In this document: positions 33,355 to 40,131 of the stretch, one piece after another | How positions within the stretch are numbered: position 1 is the stretch's first letter | How the letters are laid out: every line of letters begins with the position of its first letter | From: JAVJRN01 sp040218415 | Lineage (GTDB): Bacteria > Bacteroidota > Bacteroidia > Cytophagales > Cyclobacteriaceae | Assembly (NCBI GenBank): GCA_040218415.1 | Contig: JAVJRN010000080.1 | Coordinates: 186,001-250,000 of the forward strand | Direction: 5' to 3' | Length of the DNA stretch: 64,000 bases | The notes under the pieces: model-generated | Told to the model about the DNA's origin: nothing | The model's input: the letters and a program-made list of their open reading frames with translations, nothing else | The model's database searches: none | Translations under genes and position numbers: made by a program

Positions 33355-35055
33355 ATGTCGCAATTTGAAATCGTAGTAATAGCTGTTTTGGGAGTTCTTT
33401 ACCTGATTCTTCCTTTGGCTCTCAAAAAAGGAGCCAACACTGCTGTTTACTCAGCAAATAAAGTTCCTTACTGGATTTCTTCACTATCGCTTTTGATAAT
33501 CTATTGGAACCCAACCTTAGAAATGATCAATACAAGTTTAGTCATTGAAAAGGGTTACAGTGGATTGTGGTTTCTTAAAGACATACTCTTAACAATAGGC
33601 ATTGCGCCTGTCCTGTTCGCTCCGATGTGGGCAAGAATGGATTTAATCACTGACAATCAATTGATTTTAAAAAGGTTTAGCGGCTTAGGTGCGAACATTC
33701 TAAGCCAATTTAGAGCCATTTATGTCGGTTTATTCATCAGCGCTTTTTTGGGGAGTTTTTACATCTTGGGAATACAAAAAATCATCAGTAGCATTTTTCA
33801 GATTGAAGAATTTCATTTCTTTCTTTTTGCATTTTTTGCAGTAATATTTCTCATACTGAAGAACGATCTTTCTAGTAAACTGCGCGTGGATAGCATCATA
33901 GCTATACTCTATCTGGTATTTATTCCAATGGCTATTTACTTCTTGATAACTGGATTAGGCGGGTGGGGAGAAATGAAGCAAACATTGACGGCCTATCATT
34001 CTTCTAAAATTGAATTTTTGCCAACAGGTAAGGAAGAACAAGAAACCTGGTCGAACATAATGTTTTTTGTTTTTATACAATGGTGGTCAGCAAGGCTGCT
34101 GGATCATTCAAATGCGAATACACAACGTTACTTTTCCATTGGTAATCCATGGCATGCTTTCAGAGCCATTCTCTTTCCTGTCTTGGTTATTTCGGTCATG
34201 TTTGGTTTGTCCAGTTTTGTATGGGATGCCGCGTTGATTACAGGACAAACAAATGGTGAAGCGGCCTATATAAGTTTGATGTTGCAATACCTTCCCGCAG
34301 GCTTAAAAGTTGCTTTACTCTTTGTGTTTATTGCCGGGTTTCTTACTACCTGGGAGGCCATCGTTAGTTGGGGCGGATCTTTTATAACAGTTGATTTTTT
34401 GCAAGAGGGGCTGGGAAAGAAGTTTAATGAGAAGCAAGCCAAGTATATAAGCTATAGTGCAATGCTGCTGATTGGTTGGCTGTCCCTAGTATTTGCTTTA
34501 ATGGCAGATCAGTTGGCTGATTTAAAATACTTCCTGTTCTCGATAAGTGCAGGAGTAGGACCCGTGATTCTGTTGAGATGGTTTTGGTGGAGAATCAATG
34601 CATGGTCACAGCTAAGTGCGATGGTTGCCTCTGGCCTTCTGGCGATTCTCTATGATCAGCTACGATTGTGGAGTCCCAGCCTTGATCTTTTCATTACAGA
34701 TTGGTCTACCGCTGTGGGATTGGGAGATTATCCCATGAAATTATTGATATTAACCCCTTTGGTTACTTTAATCTGGCTGGTGGTTACATTTAATACTAAA
34801 CCGGATAGAGTCGATCATTTAAAAAGTTTTGTTGAACTAACAAAGACCGGTGGTATCTGGCCATTTCCCACAGCTCGCTTCTTTTGGAGAAAGAAACTGC
34901 TTATGATTGTCCTATTTGCATTTATCGGCATTTTGCCGATGTGGATCATCTGGCACTTAAAATTCGGTTCCGTAGGTATAGCTTTTATACTCGGGTTGCT
35001 TTTGCTTGCAGCGATTACCATTGTTTATCAGGGGATGAGAAAGCTACTTTTCTAA
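33355..35055 (+). CDS. Sodium:solute symporter family (SSS) transporter
   Basis: 566 residues with about 14 hydrophobic segments. The LeuT-fold SSS pattern is visible: WISSLSLLIIYWNPTLEMIN in the first helices, AIYVGLFISAFLGSFYILG, MFFVFIQWWSARLLDHSNAN with following QRYFS (a typical SSS QR motif), GLKVALLFVFIAGFLTTWEA, and SISAGVGPVILLRWFWWRIN. Bacteroidota have many such proteins and the transported solute cannot be read. About 90 nt separate its stop from the small-protein operon. Confidence 0.85.
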   Translation: MSQFEIVVIAVLGVLYLILPLALKKGANTAVYSANKVPYWISSLSLLIIYWNPTLEMINTSLVIEKGYSGLWFLKDILLTIGIAPVLFAPMWARMDLITDNQLILKRFSGLGANILSQFRAIYVGLFISAFLGSFYILGIQKIISSIFQIEEFHFFLFAFFAVIFLILKNDLSSKLRVDSIIAILYLVFIPMAIYFLITGLGGWGEMKQTLTAYHSSKIEFLPTGKEEQETWSNIMFFVFIQWWSARLLDHSNANTQRYFSIGNPWHAFRAILFPVLVISVMFGLSSFVWDAALITGQTNGEAAYISLMLQYLPAGLKVALLFVFIAGFLTTWEAIVSWGGSFITVDFLQEGLGKKFNEKQAKYISYSAMLLIGWLSLVFALMADQLADLKYFLFSISAGVGPVILLRWFWWRINAWSQLSAMVASGLLAILYDQLRLWSPSLDLFITDWSTAVGLGDYPMKLLILTPLVTLIWLVVTFNTKPDRVDHLKSFVELTKTGGIWPFPTARFFWRKKLLMIVLFAFIGILPMWIIWHLKFGSVGIAFILGLLLLAAITIVYQGMRKLLF

Positions 35056-35116
35056 CAATGTTACCCTTGACTTAAACTTGACAGGTTTGACAGGTGACTA
35101 GAAAAAATCTTGGTCA

Positions 35117-35124
35117 TATTTTTG
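35117..35124 (+). promoter_or_regulatory. -7 element of the predicted promoter for the 35.1-39.8 kb gene run
   Basis: TATTTTTG matches TAnnTTTG, 25 bases before the ATG at 35149. A TTTG lies 27 bases upstream, farther than ideal. Directly before it is a short direct repeat (TTGACAGGTTTGACAGGTGAC, from about 35079), a possible operator. Its place makes the in-frame ATG at 35110 an unlikely start. Confidence 0.4.
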
Positions 35125-35148
35125 GAAAATAAACTAAATGCTTTACGA

Positions 35149-35445
35149 ATGGCAAATTTTGAGATATCAGGTAGGATGAAGGTTAAGACCTTACAGAAAC
35201 AATTCAAGGAAAATTTTAACGGCACCCTAAGAGTATACAACGGAGCTCGGTTTGCGGATGAGTCTGCCACACTGGCTTCTATAAGAAAAGGAGACAATAA
35301 AGGAGGCGAAGTAAAAGTGACTGGAAAAATGCACGTAGGAAACTTTGAAAAGAAGATAATGGAGGAATTTGGCATTAAGATTCAGGTAGCGGATGCTGCA
35401 GACGAAAAATTGGCAGATGATAAAACCTCATTAGCTAGTCTATAA
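35149..35445 (+). CDS. Small protein with duplicated beta-alpha-beta module, paralogue 1
   Basis: 98 residues, soluble. Two copies of one module can be aligned by eye: ISGRMKVKTLQKQFKENF + TLRVYNGARFADESATLASI, and VTGKMHVGNFEKKIMEEFGI + KIQVADAADEKLADDKTSLA. Each is a strand, an amphipathic helix, a second strand and a DD/DE-x-x-TLA turn. The next gene has the same two-module plan. First gene of a dense plus-strand run with a TM protein, a TerB-like protein and a GIY-YIG nuclease. Function unknown; no signal peptide. Start chosen at 35149 because the predicted -7 box lies after 35110. Confidence 0.75.
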   Translation: MANFEISGRMKVKTLQKQFKENFNGTLRVYNGARFADESATLASIRKGDNKGGEVKVTGKMHVGNFEKKIMEEFGIKIQVADAADEKLADDKTSLASL

Positions 35446-35448
35446 TTT

Positions 35449-35811
35449 ATGGGACTTCTCAATTCTATAACTGATCACTTCAGCAAAGCTGAATTTTCAG
35501 TTGCTCCAAACAAGAAGCTTAAGACGATTTCAAAAGACTTCAAGGAAAAATTTGGATTGACTCTCATTTTCTACAAAGGAAAAAAACTCGCAGAACCAAG
35601 CCTTACTTTAAAGCAGCTTAATGACAAAACGTCTAAAGACGTGACAACCTCTGGTGAGTCATTAAAAATTAAGGCAAGTACCAAGGTAGGTGAGGCAGAA
35701 AACATGTTCAATTCTGTGTTTGGTGTAACCGTTCAAATAAAAGATGAAGCAGGCAAAAAACTTGTGCCCAATGAGGTCACTATTGGTAAGGCTGCAAGAG
35801 GAGAATATTAG
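35449..35811 (+). CDS. Small protein with duplicated beta-alpha-beta module, paralogue 2
   Basis: 120 residues, three bases after the stop of paralogue 1. Modules: FSVAPNKKLKTISKDFKEKF + LTLIFYKGKKLAEPSLTLKQ, and LKIKASTKVGEAENMFNSVF + VTVQIKDEAGKKLVPNEVTI. Helix pattern K-x-x-F-x-x-x-FG followed by a hydrophobic strand and LxxxxxTL is shared with paralogue 1. N-terminal extension MGLLNSITDHFSKA is helix-like. The pair probably forms a heteromer. Function unknown. Confidence 0.75.
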   Translation: MGLLNSITDHFSKAEFSVAPNKKLKTISKDFKEKFGLTLIFYKGKKLAEPSLTLKQLNDKTSKDVTTSGESLKIKASTKVGEAENMFNSVFGVTVQIKDEAGKKLVPNEVTIGKAARGEY

Positions 35812-35828
35812 GTCGAATATTTAATACT

Positions 35829-36572
35829 ATGGGGCTATTTGGAAAATCAGTAACGAGGGAGGTAGGGAAAAACACTGGGAAATGGATATCCAATAAAGTA
35901 TTTGGCGATGGGCATTCTACTCCCTATCGGGTTAAAGTCAACAGGCAAGTAAGTAATAGGTCGAGCAATTCCTCAAGAAGAAGTAAAAAGACATCCCCGC
36001 AAAGCAGCAGGTCTTCTTACAACAAAACTGCGATAGAAATCGCGGAAATTAATGCAAGAGCGAATGATTCGGATAAGGTAAAGCTGAAGCGTATTGAGAA
36101 TCAGGAAAGAGCAAAAAAGCGAGAACAAAAATTTTCTATCATAGCTGGAATTGTGTTGTTTCTTGGATACGGAATATTTTTTGGTATAGATTATTTGCAT
36201 GACATGCTTACATGCAAAGGAGTAGATGATTGTCTGGCTCAGAATGATTTCGAGTCTGCCAGAGGTTATTTAGAAAATATTCATCCAAAGACTCAATCCG
36301 ATGATGCGATCAAAATCGTAAATGCTGAGTTAACTTATTATCTATCAAAAAGTGAATACAGAAATGCCTATGAGTCTGCGACACTTATTAATGGTATATT
36401 TTTCGAATATGGTGATGAAGGAAACATTCTTAAACAGGAATATTATTTTGGAAGATTTATTGAGCGGATTGTGAAAGAAGCAATACTTAATGATGATCTT
36501 GAAGAAGCTCGAAAGTATAAAATATTACATCCAGATCCAGATGTTCTTAATCCATTTTTTAAAGAGATATGA
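35829..36572 (+). CDS. Single-TM protein with basic Ser/Arg-rich N-terminus and Cys-pair C-terminal domain
   Basis: 247 residues. The N-terminal part (MGLFGKSVTREVGKNTGKWI) runs into a Ser/Arg/Lys-rich disordered stretch at about 45-70. A charged coiled coil (IAEINARANDSDKVKLKRIE) follows, then one TM helix at about 99-121 (FSIIAGIVLFLGYGIFFGID), then CKGVDDC and helical TPR-like repeats (AQNDFESARGYLENI, YYLSKSEYRNAYESATLI). Positive-inside would put the basic part in the cytoplasm and the Cys pair in the periplasm. The stop overlaps the TerB-like start (ATGA), so the two are coupled. Function unknown. Confidence 0.75.
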   Translation: MGLFGKSVTREVGKNTGKWISNKVFGDGHSTPYRVKVNRQVSNRSSNSSRRSKKTSPQSSRSSYNKTAIEIAEINARANDSDKVKLKRIENQERAKKREQKFSIIAGIVLFLGYGIFFGIDYLHDMLTCKGVDDCLAQNDFESARGYLENIHPKTQSDDAIKIVNAELTYYLSKSEYRNAYESATLINGIFFEYGDEGNILKQEYYFGRFIERIVKEAILNDDLEEARKYKILHPDPDVLNPFFKEI

Positions 36573-36988
36573 CAAAAGCAGAATACGAGAAAATCGCTAA
36601 TACTTCTATGAGTAACGAAGAATTTTTGATTCTTTTAATTCTACTACCTGTTTTCGCAATAGCGCACGCGGATGGAGAATATGATGAGCTGGAAAAAAAC
36701 GCAATGCATGAGCTAATTGGAGGACTCGTCTCTGAAGTCTATAGTGAACTTGACAAAAAATCAATTGAAACAATGATTACTGCTTATGAACAAGATTTCA
36801 ACTTCATTTTTAGGAATCAATATTTGGAGAAGGAATTATTGCAGGAGTTAAGAAGAGAAACCCAGATGATAGATGGGCTAGCAAATCAAGTGAACTCGTT
36901 TATGAATGAAATAGCTAGTGCCAGCAAAGGCATTAGTGATTTAGAACAAAATAAAATTGATGAAGTAAATGATTTACTTAATACCTGA
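36569..36988 (+). CDS. TerB-like protein
   Basis: 139 residues, mainly helical. The block LLPVFAIAHADGEYDELEKNAMHELIGG is a TerB-type signature in which acidic residues (ADGEYDELE) form the possible metal-binding site; a second helical half follows (LLQELRRETQMIDGLANQVN). TerB domains occur in tellurite-resistance and phage-related membrane stress complexes. No terC, terD or terZ gene is near, so classic tellurite resistance is unlikely. Coupled to the TM protein by a 4-nt overlap, which suggests they act together. Confidence 0.7.
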   Translation: MTKAEYEKIANTSMSNEEFLILLILLPVFAIAHADGEYDELEKNAMHELIGGLVSEVYSELDKKSIETMITAYEQDFNFIFRNQYLEKELLQELRRETQMIDGLANQVNSFMNEIASASKGISDLEQNKIDEVNDLLNT

Positions 36989-36999
36989 ACAAATAAAAT

Positions 37000-37743
37000 A
37001 TGAATTTTGATAAATTTCCTACAGAAGTAGTCGAAAAGCTAGGGTATTATGTTTATCGTCTCATAGACCCAAGAAATGGGAATACTTTTTATGTTGGTAA
37101 GGGTAAAGGGAATCGAATCTTTCAACATCTAAAAAATGCTGATAAGATAGGTGATGAAGATAAAGAGGATCTTAAAACTTCAACTATCAACGATATAAAA
37201 GTCGCTGGTCTGGAACCGATACATATTATACATAGACATGGGATAACTGATGAGTCAACAGCTCATTTAGTAGAAGCGGCATTGTTAGATGCTACGCCCG
37301 AAGCACAAAACATTCAAGGAGGACATGGAAGTGATGATTTTGGACCTATGCACTCATCGGAGATACTAAATAAGTATATGGCTGAGACTGCCGTTTTTGA
37401 ACATAAGCTTTTGCTTATAACAGTTAATAATTCTGTAAGTCGAAGAGGGTTGTATGAAGCAACTAGGTTGGCATGGAAAATAAAACAAGAAAAGGCAGAG
37501 CAAGCAGAACTTGCTTTGGCTGTAGTTAAAGGCATTATTAAAGCAGTTTACATCCCACAAATATGGAAGCCAGCAACAATCGAGAATTTCCCGCATAGGA
37601 CAGAAGATAATTTCCAAAGAATTGGATTTGTAGGCATAGAAGCACCTGCAGCAATACAAGCTTTATATCTAAACAAAAAAATTCCTGACGACTACAGAAA
37701 GCCCGGAGCAGCTTTTCCAGTTAAGTATGTTGGTATTACATAA
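37000..37743 (+). CDS. LEM-3-like GIY-YIG nuclease domain protein
   Basis: 247 residues. GIY-YIG fold at the N-terminus: GYYVYRLIDPRNGNTFYVGKGKGNRIFQHL supplies the two-Tyr motif, the glycine turn and the catalytic Arg; the conserved Glu is in HLVEAALLDATPEAQNI. A second domain follows from about residue 125 (LLITVNNSVS, YEATRLAWKIKQEKAEQAEL, VYIPQIWKP, RIGFVGIEAPAAIQALYLNK, PGAAFPVKYVG), with an ASCH/EVE-like feel. LEM-3-type nucleases cut branched DNA; for this bacterial group the substrate is unknown. 11 nt after the TerB-like gene, so part of the same run. Confidence 0.85.
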   Translation: MNFDKFPTEVVEKLGYYVYRLIDPRNGNTFYVGKGKGNRIFQHLKNADKIGDEDKEDLKTSTINDIKVAGLEPIHIIHRHGITDESTAHLVEAALLDATPEAQNIQGGHGSDDFGPMHSSEILNKYMAETAVFEHKLLLITVNNSVSRRGLYEATRLAWKIKQEKAEQAELALAVVKGIIKAVYIPQIWKPATIENFPHRTEDNFQRIGFVGIEAPAAIQALYLNKKIPDDYRKPGAAFPVKYVGIT

Positions 37744-37782
37744 GAGACGAGAGCTTACTTCGATTTATCTGAAAGAGTGAAA

Positions 37783-38544
37783 ATGCTACTAAAGAAACGT
37801 ATCTATGAGATATTAGAGAAAGGAGAAGATGGAGATCAAATTAGTAAAAGATTTGATATTTTCATTATAATATTGATCATTCTCAATGTCATTCTGGTAA
37901 TCGCAGAAACTGAAGAGCATCTTTATACAGAATATAAACAATGGATGGATGCTTTTGAGAAGGTATCAGTCTTAATATTTACATTAGAGTATCTATTACG
38001 AATTTGGACGTGCACCTATGCAACGAAATATGCTCATCCATTGTGGGGTAGATTAAGCTTCATTTTCTCATTCGGAGCATTAATAGATCTGTTGGCCATA
38101 CTTCCATTCTATTTGCCACTGATATTTAAACTGGATGGTCGTTTTTTAAGGGTTTTACGACTATTTAGACTTTTTAGACTTTTTAAAATGGGAAGATATT
38201 CTACCGCCTTTAGACTAATCCAAAATGTGATAAGAGATAGAAAAGAAGAGTTAGCAGTTTCCTTCTCAATACTTGTCATTTTACTTGTAGTAGCTTCAGG
38301 ACTAATGTATTATATTGAAAATAGTGTTCAGCCTGAATCATTTAGTAGTATACCTGAGACGATGTGGTGGGGTGTTGCTACATTGACCACAGTAGGATAC
38401 GGAGATATGTACCCAATTACTGGTTTAGGCAGGTTATTAGCGGCGATAATTGCTATTTTAGGAATAGGGGTTTTTGCATTGCCAGCAGGTATAATAGCTT
38501 CTGGATTTGAAGCAGAGTTATCAAAACGAAATAAAAACTCATAA
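37783..38544 (+). CDS. Voltage-gated potassium channel (six TM)
   Basis: About 253 residues. S1 at about 25-47 (DIFIIILIILNVILVIAETE), S2/S3 around 60-120 with the usual acidic residues, S4 with regularly spaced Arg (RFLRVLRLFRLFRLFKMGRY), S5 at about 165-185, pore filter TLTTVGYGDMYPITGLGRLL and S6 (AAIIAILGIGVFALPAGIIA) ending with EAELSKRN. All K+ channel hallmarks are intact and KvAP-like. A GTG at 37777 would add two residues. It lies 39 nt after the nuclease gene on the same strand, so it may belong to the operon. Confidence 0.92.
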   Translation: MLLKKRIYEILEKGEDGDQISKRFDIFIIILIILNVILVIAETEEHLYTEYKQWMDAFEKVSVLIFTLEYLLRIWTCTYATKYAHPLWGRLSFIFSFGALIDLLAILPFYLPLIFKLDGRFLRVLRLFRLFRLFKMGRYSTAFRLIQNVIRDRKEELAVSFSILVILLVVASGLMYYIENSVQPESFSSIPETMWWGVATLTTVGYGDMYPITGLGRLLAAIIAILGIGVFALPAGIIASGFEAELSKRNKNS

Positions 38545-38587
38545 ACCCACAATGGCTTAAAGCCTTGAGACTTGATTTTAATGCCAT

Positions 38588-39832
38588 ATGCCTACTAATT
38601 ACTCCCTAACACAATCAGTCTCTGAAACCTACGGCCAACCCATCACCCGGCCTAAAGACTGTGACTTATTAGCAGATGATATTGAGCGGGTCACTGGGCG
38701 TCCCATTTCTTCTGCAACACTACGTAGAGTGTTTGGACTATTGAAATCATCAAGCCAGCTGTCAGCATATAATAAAGAAACGTTGACACTTTACATTGAG
38801 GGGAAAAATGATCTCGAAGATTCCTTTAATGATTGGTCCTCACCGGAAGAATCTGCGGTGAATGAAGTGTTGACTATTTTGCTTGAGAAATATGAGGTTC
38901 CTGATTCTGCACTCGCTCAGTATCTGTTGGGTTTAAAAATCCCTTCGCATATGCTGTTTGCGATCACGGGGAAACTGATTCAAATGAGTATTCAAAATGG
39001 TCATTTGGAATTTATCACAGGACTGTACGCGTATACTAATATTCTGCTGGAAGATCGTCGCATCTTCAGGGTTCTAGGAAAAGCTATCGCAGACCATCAT
39101 GAAAACTCAGCTGACTTTCTACACCTTCTAGCTGCCAGTAAGGTCGCTCGAAGGCAGTTTTACGAACGATATGTTGACTTTGGAAATTTCAAAAGTTACC
39201 ACTCTTGGTTAAAAATCTACTTGGACTATGAAACCGAATCAGAGGCACAAGCCTGGGCTCAATCACTCATTTTATTCGGTGATTATTTATCTGGAAAAGA
39301 ACCTAGTGCTCGCGGTTTAATCGAATTCGTACATCAACATCATTCCAAATTTTCTGGTTATCACCCTTACATGGCAGCTCGTATTCTAGGTACAGCCGTC
39401 ATTTTTTCTGATAATGATGCGCCACAGTTAATTAAGGAAAGACTCGTGCACGAAAGTGGTTTACTGGAAATCGATGCATCAAGTCCGCCGCTTTTTTCGG
39501 TAATGATTTTGCAATATTTAATGATTGCCGATAGACAGGATCTGGCCATACACGTAGAGAGGAATCTGAAAAATTATCAGGCAACCAATATATGGCATAT
39601 TGACGTGGGAGTTTCAATGCAACTAAAAATTGTAAGGCAGTTTATTGGTAAGGATGTTCATTATACGTTAGATGAGGTCAAGTTCTATAACTCAGGTCAT
39701 GCAAATGATGATGTGGTGGTAAAATACTACGCTAGCCAATATGCAGTCGACAGCTTTGGGAAAATTCAGGATTATCAACACGGGTTGATATTCAATTCAG
39801 GTTTTGTGAAATTAAAGGAAATGATAAGGTAG
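38588..39832 (+). CDS. Hypothetical protein with putative N-terminal DNA-binding domain
   Basis: 414 residues, no signal or TM. The first about 75 residues (DCDLLADDIERVTGRPISSA, TLRRVFGLLKSSSQLSAYNK, ETLTLYIEGKNDLEDSF) resemble the helical N-terminal domain in many Bacteroidota regulators that begin with a -SxxTLKRxWG- helix. The rest is alpha-helical (for example AASKVARRQFYERYVDFGNF, AWAQSLILFGDYLSGKEPSA, MILQYLMIADRQDLAIHVER), like a TPR/HEAT array. Possibly a sensor-regulator for the upstream genes, 43 nt away. Function is not established. Confidence 0.7.
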   Translation: MPTNYSLTQSVSETYGQPITRPKDCDLLADDIERVTGRPISSATLRRVFGLLKSSSQLSAYNKETLTLYIEGKNDLEDSFNDWSSPEESAVNEVLTILLEKYEVPDSALAQYLLGLKIPSHMLFAITGKLIQMSIQNGHLEFITGLYAYTNILLEDRRIFRVLGKAIADHHENSADFLHLLAASKVARRQFYERYVDFGNFKSYHSWLKIYLDYETESEAQAWAQSLILFGDYLSGKEPSARGLIEFVHQHHSKFSGYHPYMAARILGTAVIFSDNDAPQLIKERLVHESGLLEIDASSPPLFSVMILQYLMIADRQDLAIHVERNLKNYQATNIWHIDVGVSMQLKIVRQFIGKDVHYTLDEVKFYNSGHANDDVVVKYYASQYAVDSFGKIQDYQHGLIFNSGFVKLKEMIR

Positions 39833-39903
39833 AATGCATTTCACATCCTATTCTTAGAAAATGGAAAAAGGTAGCTGCATCTATATTTTGGCGAGTAAAA
39901 CTC

Positions 39904-39928
39904 ATTCGACCCTTTATATCAGTCGAAT
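39904..39928 (+). terminator. Possible weak terminator hairpin
   Basis: A 7-bp stem ATTCGAC / GTCGAAT with an 11-base loop, followed by CAAATTCTTTTAAAA, about 70 bases after the preceding stop. GC content is low and the T-run broken. The rest of 39833-40131 shows no gene. Confidence 0.35.
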
Positions 39929-40131
39929 CAAATTCTTTTAAAACGATCCATAGAACCGCCAATCAAAAGCGGGTGTCAGTTATAATGGAGATGCTTGTCC
40001 TGTTCCAGATGTTTGGAGGACTACAGCCAGTTTTAACAAAGGATACTTTTAAACTATGGATAAGCGTTCATTAAAATTGCACGTAATTTTAAATTTAGTG
40101 ATGTTAGGATAAATCAATGTTATAGCGCTCA

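Noticed and set aside
36569..36988. Tellurite resistance operon
   Set aside because: Only a TerB-like domain is present; no TerC, TerD, TerZ or TerA homologue could be seen in the window.
39953..40042. Short frame reading SYNGDACPVPDVWRTTASFN
   Set aside because: It looks faintly like the end of a protein but has only about 29 codons between stops, no start and no upstream continuation in any frame.
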